A DNA stretch of 9,421 nt. Source: Bacillota bacterium. Its GTDB lineage: Bacteria; Bacillota; DSM-12270; Thermacetogeniales; Thermacetogeniaceae. The position numbers were made by a program, and so were the translations under genes. Below are positions 1 through 5,711 of this stretch, piece after piece. The notes beneath the pieces were generated by a model, which was not told where the DNA came from, searched no databases, and worked only from the letters and a program-made list of their open reading frames with translations. Where the stretch lies: positions 1-9,421 of the forward strand of contig DAOURU010000027.1 in NCBI GenBank assembly GCA_030627585.1. The letters run 5' to 3'. Positions within the stretch are counted from its first letter, which is position 1, and every line of letters starts with the position of its first letter.

Positions 1-1
1 A

Positions 2-304
2 TTACCAGAGCAAGAGGGCCGAGTTAACCTCCGGTCTTTAATGGACGAGCTGGGAAAAAGGGAAGTTTTAAGCGTTCTCCTCGAAGGGGGGGCTACTTTA
101 AATGCAAGTGCCCTCAAAGCAGGAATTATTGACAAATTTATTTTCTTTCTTGCCCCAAAAATTATCGGAGGAAGTTCTGCGCCGGGACCCTTTGGAGGCG
201 CCGGATTCCAAAACTTGAGGGATGCTTTTTTGATTGCCGGGCTGAGTTGTACCAAAATTGGTGAAGATTTAATGATTACCGGATACCCGGCAAGAAGCAG
301 GTAG
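2..304 (+). CDS. ribD: RibD, C-terminal part of the reductase domain (5' truncated by window edge)
   Basis: This is the 3' end of the bifunctional pyrimidine deaminase/reductase of riboflavin synthesis. The reductase half uses NADPH to reduce the ribosylamino-pyrimidine phosphate to the ribitylamino form. The frame is open from base 2, so the ATG at 41 is internal and the gene starts outside the window. The visible 100 residues match the end of the RibD_C fold: a leucine-rich stretch, then the conserved LLEGGATLNASAL segment (about bases 80-118), then FFLAPKIIGG, and a final strand before the TAG stop. The N-terminal zinc deaminase domain is not visible. ribE follows after 13 nt in the order usual for Firmicutes rib operons. 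The partial length means the deaminase half cannot be checked. A stand-alone reductase is possible in principle, but less likely given the operon. Confidence 0.9.
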   Translation, partial: LPEQEGRVNLRSLMDELGKREVLSVLLEGGATLNASALKAGIIDKFIFFLAPKIIGGSSAPGPFGGAGFQNLRDAFLIAGLSCTKIGEDLMITGYPARSR

Positions 305-311
305 GGGAGGG
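304..311 (+). promoter_or_regulatory. Ribosome binding site fixing the TTG start of ribE
   Basis: The purine run GGGGAGGG begins on the last base of the ribD stop codon and lies 6 nt before TTG at 318. No ATG or GTG sits in a comparable position, and translation from this TTG gives the canonical MFTGLVEE N-terminus of riboflavin synthase. Confidence 0.75.
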
Positions 312-317
312 AAAATT

Positions 318-965
318 TTGTTTACGGGTCTTGTAGAGGAAAAAGGAATCGTCCGGGGTCTTGTCAAAGATCAATTCTCAGCTTTTTTGACTCTGGAAGC
401 CCGCAAGGTGCTCGAAGAATTAAAAGCAGGAGACAGCATTGCTGTAAACGGGGTTTGTCTTACAGTGACCGGTCTCACCCCTCACACTTTAACTGTTGAT
501 GTCATGGCCGAAACACTTGCAAAGACCAATCTTGCCTTGTTGACTCCAGGCGCTGCGGTCAACCTCGAACGGGCGCTTAAAATAGGCGGGAGGCTGGGCG
601 GCCACTTTGTTACAGGACACGTAGATGCAACCGGAGTCATCTTAAGCTTGCAGGCGCAGGGTATTGCTACCGATCTATGGATAAAAGCCCCCCCGGAACT
701 GGAAAATTTTTTAATACCCCAGGGATCTGTGACCCTGGACGGGGTGAGCCTGACCGTTGCGGATTGGAAGCCAGGTGCCTTTATGGTCAGCTTAATCCCC
801 CATACCCGGAAAATAACTACCATAGGGAACAAAAGGGTTGGCGATCTTCTTAATATTGAAGCGGATGTGTTGGGAAAATACATTAGCTACCTGATGACGA
901 AGCGAGGTGTTGGAGAGAGCCATCAGATCACTCCGGAATTTTTAGCTGAGCACGGATTTATGTGA
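318..965 (+). CDS. ribE: Riboflavin synthase, alpha chain
   Basis: This enzyme dismutates two 6,7-dimethyl-8-ribityllumazine molecules to riboflavin plus the pyrimidine that RibH re-uses, the last step of the pathway, in the cytoplasm. The 215-residue protein has the family's usual length and its internal duplication. Barrel 1 starts with FTGLVEEKG and carries SIAVNGVCLTV (about residues 39-49). A bridging GGHFVTGHVDATG (about 93-105) follows, and barrel 2 carries GSVTLDGVSLTV (about 134-145). The start is a TTG, chosen because it gives the canonical MFTGLVEE terminus and has a GGGGAGGG ribosome site 6 nt away. It lies 13 nt after ribD and 27 nt before ribBA, so it is almost certainly co-transcribed. 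In Bacillus this gene is called ribE (ribC in E. coli). Confidence 0.97.
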   Translation: MFTGLVEEKGIVRGLVKDQFSAFLTLEARKVLEELKAGDSIAVNGVCLTVTGLTPHTLTVDVMAETLAKTNLALLTPGAAVNLERALKIGGRLGGHFVTGHVDATGVILSLQAQGIATDLWIKAPPELENFLIPQGSVTLDGVSLTVADWKPGAFMVSLIPHTRKITTIGNKRVGDLLNIEADVLGKYISYLMTKRGVGESHQITPEFLAEHGFM

Positions 966-992
966 TGGAACGGATTATGGGGAGGAGCAAAT

Positions 993-2207
993 ATGGAAGA
1001 TAGCAGGCAGTTTCACGGGATCGAAGAAGCCCTGGAAGAAATTAAAGCGGGACGAATGATTATCGTCGTTGATGACGAGGACCGGGAAAACGAAGGGGAT
1101 CTTGTAGTTGCGGCGGAAAAGGTAACGCCTGAAGCGGTCAATTTTATGGCTACCTATGGAAAAGGACTTATCTGTATGCCAATTATTGGTGAGCGCCTGG
1201 ATGAGTTGGAAATTCAGCCAATGGTGGTCCGGAATACGGAAAGTTTGGAAACGGCGTTTACAGTTTCGGTAGATGCTGCTGCTGTTACAACAGGAATTTC
1301 CGCTTTTGAACGTGCTCTTACGATTCAAACCATCCTTGATCCCAAGACAAAACCGCATGACCTGCGGCGGCCCGGCCATGTTTTTCCCCTCCGGGCGAAA
1401 AAGGGTGGCGTTTTAAGAAGAGCCGGTCATACGGAGGCGGCCGTAGACCTGGCGCGCCTTGCCGGTCTCTACCCTGCCGGCGTCATTTGTGAAATCATGA
1501 ATGATAACGGAACAATGGCACGCGTACCGCAACTGCTTAACTTTGCCAAAAATCACGGCTTAAAAATTATCACCATCGCAGATTTAATCGAGTACCGGCG
1601 CCGGACGGAAAAATTAATCAGGAAGGTAGCTGCCACATTCCTTCCCACCAGATACGGCGAATTCAAGGCCCTCGCGTACGAAAGCATCCTGGACCATAAT
1701 TGTCACCTCGCGCTGGTAAAGGGGGATATCCAGCCCCACCGTCCGGTTCTCACGCGGGTTCACTCAGAGTGTTTAACCGGGGATGTTTTCGGATCCCTGC
1801 GCTGCGATTGCGGCGAGCAGTTGGCCCAAGCCCTCCGGATGATTGCGCGGGAAGGAACCGGGGTCCTTTTATATATGCGCCAGGAGGGGAGAGGAATTGG
1901 TTTGCTTAATAAAATAAAGGCATATAGACTCCAGGATAAAGGGCGTGATACCGTTGAAGCCAACGAGCTGCTCGGCTTTCCCCCCGATCTGCGGGATTAC
2001 GGGTTTGGTGCTCAGATTCTTGTAGATCTAGGCTTAAAAAAGATCCGGTTGCTGACAAACAATCCCCGGAAAATTGCCGGTTTAGAAGGATATGGACTGG
2101 AAATTGTGGAAAGAGTTCCAATTGAAATTCCTCCTGTTGCGGAAAATCACCGTTATTTAAAAACAAAAAAGGAGAAATTAGGACACTTTTTAACCCTTAA
2201 AAAATAG
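993..2207 (+). CDS. ribBA: Bifunctional 3,4-dihydroxy-2-butanone-4-phosphate synthase / GTP cyclohydrolase II
   Basis: This fusion enzyme opens both branches of riboflavin synthesis. The RibB half (about residues 8-202) makes the four-carbon DHBP from ribulose 5-phosphate. The RibA half (about 205-400) opens GTP to the diaminopyrimidine. RibB shows the acidic metal-binding loop [10 protein letters not shown] (27-36), TGISAFERA (100-108), and [10 protein letters not shown] (143-152) containing the conserved histidine 146. RibA shows the zinc-binding RVHSEC...RCDCGE (255-275; Cys260, Cys271, Cys273), the substrate loop [10 protein letters not shown] (295-304), and TNNPRK (355-360). No key motif is degraded in either half, so both activities are expected. 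The ATG is preceded by GGAGGAG at 981-987. The length of 404 is typical of RibBA. ribH follows after 15 nt. Confidence 0.97.
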   Translation: MEDSRQFHGIEEALEEIKAGRMIIVVDDEDRENEGDLVVAAEKVTPEAVNFMATYGKGLICMPIIGERLDELEIQPMVVRNTESLETAFTVSVDAAAVTTGISAFERALTIQTILDPKTKPHDLRRPGHVFPLRAKKGGVLRRAGHTEAAVDLARLAGLYPAGVICEIMNDNGTMARVPQLLNFAKNHGLKIITIADLIEYRRRTEKLIRKVAATFLPTRYGEFKALAYESILDHNCHLALVKGDIQPHRPVLTRVHSECLTGDVFGSLRCDCGEQLAQALRMIAREGTGVLLYMRQEGRGIGLLNKIKAYRLQDKGRDTVEANELLGFPPDLRDYGFGAQILVDLGLKKIRLLTNNPRKIAGLEGYGLEIVERVPIEIPPVAENHRYLKTKKEKLGHFLTLKK

Positions 2208-2222
2208 AGAGGAGAAAAGCCG

Positions 2223-2708
2223 ATGTTTAAAATGTTCGAGGGAAAACTTTTAGGCCAGGGATTACGCTTCGGGATCGTTGTCGCCAGGTTTAACGAGTTT
2301 ATTACAAACCGCCTTCTCAGCGGTGCCGTTGATATCCTCCGGAGACATGGAGTAAGTGACAGTGATATTGAGGTGGCGTGGGTGCCCGGTGCCTTTGAAA
2401 TTCCCCTCGCGGCAAAAAAAATGGCCGCGTGCCGCTACGACGGAGTAATCTGTCTGGGAGCCGTGATCAGGGGGACTACACCCCACTTCGATTATATTGC
2501 CAGTGAAGTCACCAAGGGAATTGCCCAGGTCGGACTGGAAGCCGGTATACCCGTTATTTACGGTTTAATTACTGCTGATACCCTGGAACAGGCAATCGAG
2601 CGGGCCGGCACAAAGGCTGGCAATAAGGGCGCCGAAGCGGCCCTCTCAGCTCTGGAAATGGTTAATCTTTTCCGGGAGTTAAAGGATGGTTCGGAATTCC
2701 AGGTATAA
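2223..2708 (+). CDS. ribH: 6,7-dimethyl-8-ribityllumazine synthase
   Basis: RibH condenses the ribitylamino-pyrimidinedione with DHBP to form lumazine, the RibE substrate. In many bacteria it assembles into a 60-subunit capsid around RibE trimers. The 161-residue protein shows the family signatures in order: [10 protein letters not shown] (19-28), the pyrimidine-binding WVPGAFEIP (53-61), [13 protein letters not shown] (79-91) with the conserved catalytic-type histidine 88, and near the C-terminus [14 protein letters not shown] (127-140). Threonine 85 stands where many homologues have glutamate or alanine, a position that varies in the family. The ATG is supported by AGAGGAG at 2208-2214. The gene is 15 nt behind ribBA and 12 nt ahead of the phosphoesterase gene, whose ribosome site overlaps the ribH stop codon. 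Confidence 0.97.
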   Translation: MFKMFEGKLLGQGLRFGIVVARFNEFITNRLLSGAVDILRRHGVSDSDIEVAWVPGAFEIPLAAKKMAACRYDGVICLGAVIRGTTPHFDYIASEVTKGIAQVGLEAGIPVIYGLITADTLEQAIERAGTKAGNKGAEAALSALEMVNLFRELKDGSEFQV

Positions 2709-2720
2709 GGAGAGTGTTTC

Positions 2721-3275
2721 ATGCGCCTCGGTATAATCAGCGATACCCACGGCTCCGTTGCCGCATGGGAGAAAGTAATGACTACTATTTTTAAGGAAGT
2801 GGAAATTATTATCCATGCCGGGGATGTTCTTTATCACGGCCCCCGCAATCCTTTGCCAGGTGGATATGATCCTCAAAAACTTGCTGCTTTAATTAATAAT
2901 TCCCCGGTTCCGGTGATTATTGCGCGGGGTAACTGTGATGCCGAGATCGATCAGCTTCTCATCGAGTGGCCTCTGCAAGCCCCTTATGCCTTTCTGCAAA
3001 TAGAAAACCTGCGCTTTTTAGTAACTCACGGGCACCGGATACTGCCGCAGGAGATGCAGGCGCAGGCGCATCGGTATAAGGTTCAGCTCTTTATTTCGGG
3101 ACACACCCACCTTCCGGGAATTACAAAAGAAAAGGGTGTCATTTTTCTGAATCCCGGTTCTCCTTCTTTACCAAAAAATACCCCGGCAAGGCCTACTGCT
3201 GCTCTGGTAGATGAGAGGTGCGTCCAGCTGATTGATGTAGAAACCGGCCAAAACCTGGAAGAAGTTTCAATTTAA
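2721..3275 (+). CDS. yfcE: YfcE/MJ0936-type metallophosphoesterase
   Basis: This is a two-metal calcineurin-like phosphoesterase. The 184 residues have the same length and motif layout as E. coli YfcE, which hydrolyses phosphodiesters in vitro. Metal-binding motifs appear in order: SDTHGS (Asp8, His10), [12 protein letters not shown] (Asp35), RGNCDAE (Asn71), THGH (His103) and SGHTHLPG (His128, His130), followed by NPGSPSLPK. There is no signal peptide or membrane segment, so it should be cytoplasmic. The ATG at 2721 has AAGGAGAG at 2707-2714, overlapping the ribH stop, which suggests translational coupling and makes it the last gene of the rib operon. The physiological substrate is unknown. 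The position raises the possibility of a phosphate-removal role in riboflavin synthesis, but the family more often acts on diesters. Its TAA overlaps the rpmB stop on the other strand. Confidence 0.9.
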   Translation: MRLGIISDTHGSVAAWEKVMTTIFKEVEIIIHAGDVLYHGPRNPLPGGYDPQKLAALINNSPVPVIIARGNCDAEIDQLLIEWPLQAPYAFLQIENLRFLVTHGHRILPQEMQAQAHRYKVQLFISGHTHLPGITKEKGVIFLNPGSPSLPKNTPARPTAALVDERCVQLIDVETGQNLEEVSI

Positions 3276-3460
3276 AGGGCGCGCTTTACTTTGCCCGCTT
3301 TGATGCAGCGCGTACATACCTTTAAGCGAACAGGTCTTCCGTTGATTACCGTTCGCACGACTTGCAAATTGGGAGACCAGGCTCTCTTTGTCCGGATGTG
3401 GGAGTGGCTGATTTGCATTCCAACCTTAACTCCTTTTCCGCATATGGCACACTTAGCCAT
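3272..3460 (-). CDS. rpmB: Ribosomal protein bL28, zinc-binding form
   Basis: bL28 is a protein of the large ribosomal subunit. The 62-residue product begins [10 protein letters not shown] and is the cysteine-containing form: Cys4-x2-Cys7 and Cys49-x2-Cys52 make up a probable zinc site. The remainder ([11 protein letters not shown], then [22 protein letters not shown]) is classic L28. On the minus strand a near-consensus AAGGAGGGT lies at 3467-3475, 6 nt before the ATG, and a sigma-A promoter lies just upstream, so the gene appears monocistronic with a leader of only about 20 nt. Its stop codon overlaps the stop of the convergent phosphoesterase gene (4-nt overlap of coding regions). In B. 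subtilis rpmB is also next to yloU-yloV, although there spoVM is nearby; I found no SpoVM-like peptide here. Confidence 0.97.
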   Translation of the reverse strand: MAKCAICGKGVKVGMQISHSHIRTKRAWSPNLQVVRTVINGRPVRLKVCTRCIKAGKVKRAL

Positions 3461-3487
3461 TTAGTACCCTCCTTTCTCACAAGCCTT

Positions 3488-3516
3488 ATTCTAACAAATA
3501 GTTTACCCTCTGACAA
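3488..3516 (-). promoter_or_regulatory. Sigma-A promoter of rpmB
   Basis: Read on the minus strand, TTGTCA (3511-3516) is followed after exactly 17 nt by TAGAAT (3488-3493). Both hexamers are one base from consensus. Transcription would begin near 3481, about 20 nt before the rpmB ATG, leaving room for little more than the ribosome site. Confidence 0.75.
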
Positions 3517-3555
3517 GAAAAGTGGATAAAAGTCTGGCCCATACCCATACCTCGC

Positions 3556-3580
3556 GGCGCCGGGCAGCGCCTGTTTTATT
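3556..3580 (+). terminator. Possible intrinsic terminator between the divergent promoters
   Basis: A GGCGC/GCGCC stem (3556-3560 with 3567-3571) and 6-nt loop are followed by a T-rich tail, TGTTTTATT. It reads as a short terminator on the plus strand, directly before the -35 box of the asp23 promoter. It could stop transcripts of the rib operon that run through rpmB in antisense. The stem is only 5 bp, so this is tentative. Confidence 0.4.
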
Positions 3581-3609
3581 TGACCAGGTTTTAAAAAACG
3601 GGATATAAT
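3580..3609 (+). promoter_or_regulatory. Sigma-A promoter of the asp23-fakA-recG unit
   Basis: TTGACC (3580-3585), an 18-nt spacer and a perfect TATAAT (3604-3609) form a strong housekeeping promoter. The start site would be near 3616, giving a leader of about 73 nt ahead of the ATG at 3689. No other promoter of similar quality was seen before recG. Confidence 0.78.
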
Positions 3610-3688
3610 TTTGGAAGGAGAATTAAAAGACTTGGCGAAATAAGGATTGCGCGCCTGCAAGAGGAGCATCCATTAAGGAGGCTGAGCG

Positions 3689-4045
3689 ATGATTGAAAAT
3701 CAAAGGAACAATTATGGAAGCATCGAGATAGCACGTGAGGCTGTGGCAGCTATTGCCGGGGCGGTTGCTGTACGTTGCTACGGGATTGTGGGAATGGCCC
3801 CCCGGGGGTTGCGGCAAGGCGTTTCGGAAATCTTGGGGAAAGATGCGTTGGGCCAAGGTGTAGAAGTCCACATAGAAGGCACAGAAGTTAAAGTTGAGCT
3901 TTGGGTTGTCATGTGTTACGGCGTTAAAATTGCCGAGGTTGCTCATAACATGGTGGAGGCAGTTCGCTATGAAATTGAAAGAATGACAGGCCTGCGCGCT
4001 GTCGAGATTAATGTCAATGTTGTAGGCGTCAAGGTTTTTAAGTAA
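3689..4045 (+). CDS. yloU: Asp23/Gls24 (DUF322) family protein, YloU-like
   Basis: This is a small cytoplasmic protein of the Asp23/YloU family, named after the alkaline-shock protein of staphylococci. Its molecular role is not settled. The 118 residues run through the family's usual pattern: an N-terminal GSIEIAREAVAAIAG segment, a CYGIVGM turn, a variable loop, a VEVHIEGTEVKVELWVVMCYGVKI strand pair, then the EVAHNMVEAVRYEIERMTGL helix and the closing VEINVNVVGVKV strand. The ATG has AAGGAGG at 3675-3681 with 7-nt spacing. It lies 18 nt upstream of fakA, the same pairing as yloU-yloV in B. subtilis. This conserved linkage points to a shared role, perhaps in membrane lipid or envelope homeostasis, which is inference. 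Confidence 0.9.
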   Translation: MIENQRNNYGSIEIAREAVAAIAGAVAVRCYGIVGMAPRGLRQGVSEILGKDALGQGVEVHIEGTEVKVELWVVMCYGVKIAEVAHNMVEAVRYEIERMTGLRAVEINVNVVGVKVFK

Positions 4046-4050
4046 TCATG

Positions 4051-4058
4051 AGGGGGAG
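4051..4058 (+). promoter_or_regulatory. Ribosome binding site fixing the TTG start of fakA
   Basis: AGGGGGAG lies 5 nt before TTG at 4064. The nearby ATG at 4048 is in another frame, and the next in-frame alternative (GTG at 4079) has no such site, so the TTG is the likely start. Confidence 0.65.
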
Positions 4059-4063
4059 AAGGG

Positions 4064-5704
4064 TTGGATCTGGAAAGCGTGACTGGGGAACAGGTAAAAC
4101 AGCTCTTCGAAGGCGGTCTTGCATTCCTTGCCGAGCGCCAGAAAGAAATTGACCGGCTCAATGTTTTTCCGGTTCCCGACGGCGATACAGGCCGTAATAT
4201 GTATCTTACTATGGCTGCGGCGGTTCAAGAATTAAACAAAGTTCAAGCATCGAGCGTCAGTAAAGTGAGTGAGGCCTTAGCAAAAGGTTCCTTGATGGGT
4301 GCGCGTGGAAATTCTGGTGTGATCTTATCCCAGCTTATCCGAGGGCTTTCGGTGGCAGTTAAGGGAAAAGAAAGGATTACCCTGCAAGAATTTGCAAAAG
4401 CCTGGCAAACTGCGGTTGCGACAGCTTACCAGGCTGTTATCAAACCTGTAGAAGGTACAATGTTAACGGTGGCTCAAGGAATCGCACGGGGAATCACCGA
4501 AGCTGCACCAACGGCACAGAATTTAGAAGAGATTCTGACCCATGCGGTGCAGAGAGGTTCCGAAACACTCGAACGGACTCCTGATTTGCTCCCTGTCTTA
4601 AAAAAAGCTAGGGTTGTAGATGCGGGAGGAAAAGGGCTGCTTGTCATTCTTGAGGGCGGCCAGAAGATCTTGCGTAATGAGATTTTCCCTCCGGCGGATG
4701 GCGCGATCAGCTTAGGCTTCGACCAGGCCTCACCCCAAACAGAAGGAGACTTTACGTACCTTTACTGTGTAGAGTTTCTATTACGCGGAAAAACATTTTT
4801 CAAGAGCCAACTCCAAACTTCCCTCCAGGTTTTAGGTAATAGCCTTTTGATCGGGGGGGGCGGTGATTTAACCAGGATTCATATCCATACCAATCATCCA
4901 GGCAAGGTTTTAGAATCATGTTTGCGGCTAGGTACGCTCCACAATATCCAAATCAGCAACATGAAAGACCAATGGGGGCAGAATCTCCAAAAGGGTGAAG
5001 CAGGTAAGGTTCCCACAACTAATCCCGAAGATCCGTTGCAAGGCCCGGAAGAAATAGGGATTGTCGCAGTCGCTTCAGGGGAAGGGCTAAAAAAGATTTT
5101 TTTAAACCTGGGGGTTAACCAAATAATTGAGGGCGGACAGACGATGAATCCGCCTGTAGAGGAGTTCGTAAATGCAATAGAGAAGGTGTCGGCTTCGCAG
5201 GTGCTCGTTCTTCCGAACAATAAAAATTTAATTTTGGCTGCCGAGCAGGCAAAGCATTTCGTGAACTGCACCGTGGAGGTTGTTCCTTCTCGCAGTATCC
5301 CTGCAGGGATCGCTGCTCTTTTAGGCTTTAATCCTTCATCTTCTCTGCAGGAGAATAGGGGAAAAATGACCCGCTGCCTCAACCAGATTAAAGTCGGAGA
5401 AGTTACATACGCAGTTCGTGATGTTGTTGGAAAGGATGTTTTCATTAAAGAGGGGGATTTAATCGGTCTTTACGGGGGAGAAATTGTTGCTGCCGGGTCA
5501 TCTTTGAAGCAAGTGGTCCTCGCGTTAATAAAAAAGATTGTTGCCGAGGGTGATGAGTTGATCACCCTCTATTCAGGAACTGATGTTTCCGCAGAAGAGG
5601 CTGAGCACATTGCAGGGCTGGTTCATGCTCAACATCCGGGACGAGAAATTGAGCTTCACCATGGAGGTCAACCGGTTTATTATTTTCTGATTAGTGTTGA
5701 GTGA
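4064..5704 (+). CDS. fakA: Fatty-acid kinase catalytic subunit FakA (DAK2/DhaL-domain protein, YloV)
   Basis: FakA phosphorylates fatty acids bound to the carrier FakB (DegV family), producing acyl-phosphate for phospholipid synthesis. The 546 residues match the family length. The N-terminal DhaL-like ATP domain (about 8-205) carries NVFPVPDGDTGRNM (33-46; Asp39, Asp41, Asn45), GARGNSGVILSQ (79-90) and KPVEGTML (127-134). The middle domain has YCVEF (Cys235) and RIHIHTNHPG (His273, His275), matching the Cys-His-His zinc set reported for staphylococcal FakA. A C-terminal DegV-like region (about 330-546) follows. A run of eight G bases (4853-4860) encodes part of a GGGGD turn, and the frame stays intact. 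No fakB gene is visible here. The older label 'dihydroxyacetone kinase' is misleading. The TGA lies 7 nt before the preferred recG ATG. Confidence 0.92.
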   Translation: MDLESVTGEQVKQLFEGGLAFLAERQKEIDRLNVFPVPDGDTGRNMYLTMAAAVQELNKVQASSVSKVSEALAKGSLMGARGNSGVILSQLIRGLSVAVKGKERITLQEFAKAWQTAVATAYQAVIKPVEGTMLTVAQGIARGITEAAPTAQNLEEILTHAVQRGSETLERTPDLLPVLKKARVVDAGGKGLLVILEGGQKILRNEIFPPADGAISLGFDQASPQTEGDFTYLYCVEFLLRGKTFFKSQLQTSLQVLGNSLLIGGGGDLTRIHIHTNHPGKVLESCLRLGTLHNIQISNMKDQWGQNLQKGEAGKVPTTNPEDPLQGPEEIGIVAVASGEGLKKIFLNLGVNQIIEGGQTMNPPVEEFVNAIEKVSASQVLVLPNNKNLILAAEQAKHFVNCTVEVVPSRSIPAGIAALLGFNPSSSLQENRGKMTRCLNQIKVGEVTYAVRDVVGKDVFIKEGDLIGLYGGEIVAAGSSLKQVVLALIKKIVAEGDELITLYSGTDVSAEEAEHIAGLVHAQHPGREIELHHGGQPVYYFLISVE

Positions 5705-5711
5705 GAAAGGG

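Noticed and set aside
975..1379. Long minus-strand open frame opposite ribBA
   Set aside because: It is the antisense shadow of the highly conserved RibB domain, with no ribosome site or recognisable product.
2187..2203. Perfect 7-bp A/T inverted repeat (TTTTTAA, CCC, TTAAAAA) over the end of ribBA, as a possible terminator or attenuator
   Set aside because: The stem has no G-C pairs, the A-rich arm rather than a T run lies 3', and it coincides with the TTLKK-like codons and stop of ribBA. It would be too weak to act.
3271..3298. GC-rich imperfect palindrome at the convergent stop codons, as a bidirectional terminator
   Set aside because: Pairing is broken by bulges and mismatches, and part of it encodes the basic C-terminus of L28.
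3461..3688. Possible spoVM gene next to rpmB, as in B. subtilis
   Set aside because: I read this interval on both strands and found no 26-residue peptide resembling SpoVM. The space is taken by promoters and a hairpin.
3604..3696. Short open frame in the asp23 leader that could encode a peptide ending at TGA 3694
   Set aside because: The frame has no ATG, GTG or TTG after the promoter, and its upstream part overlaps the -10 box.
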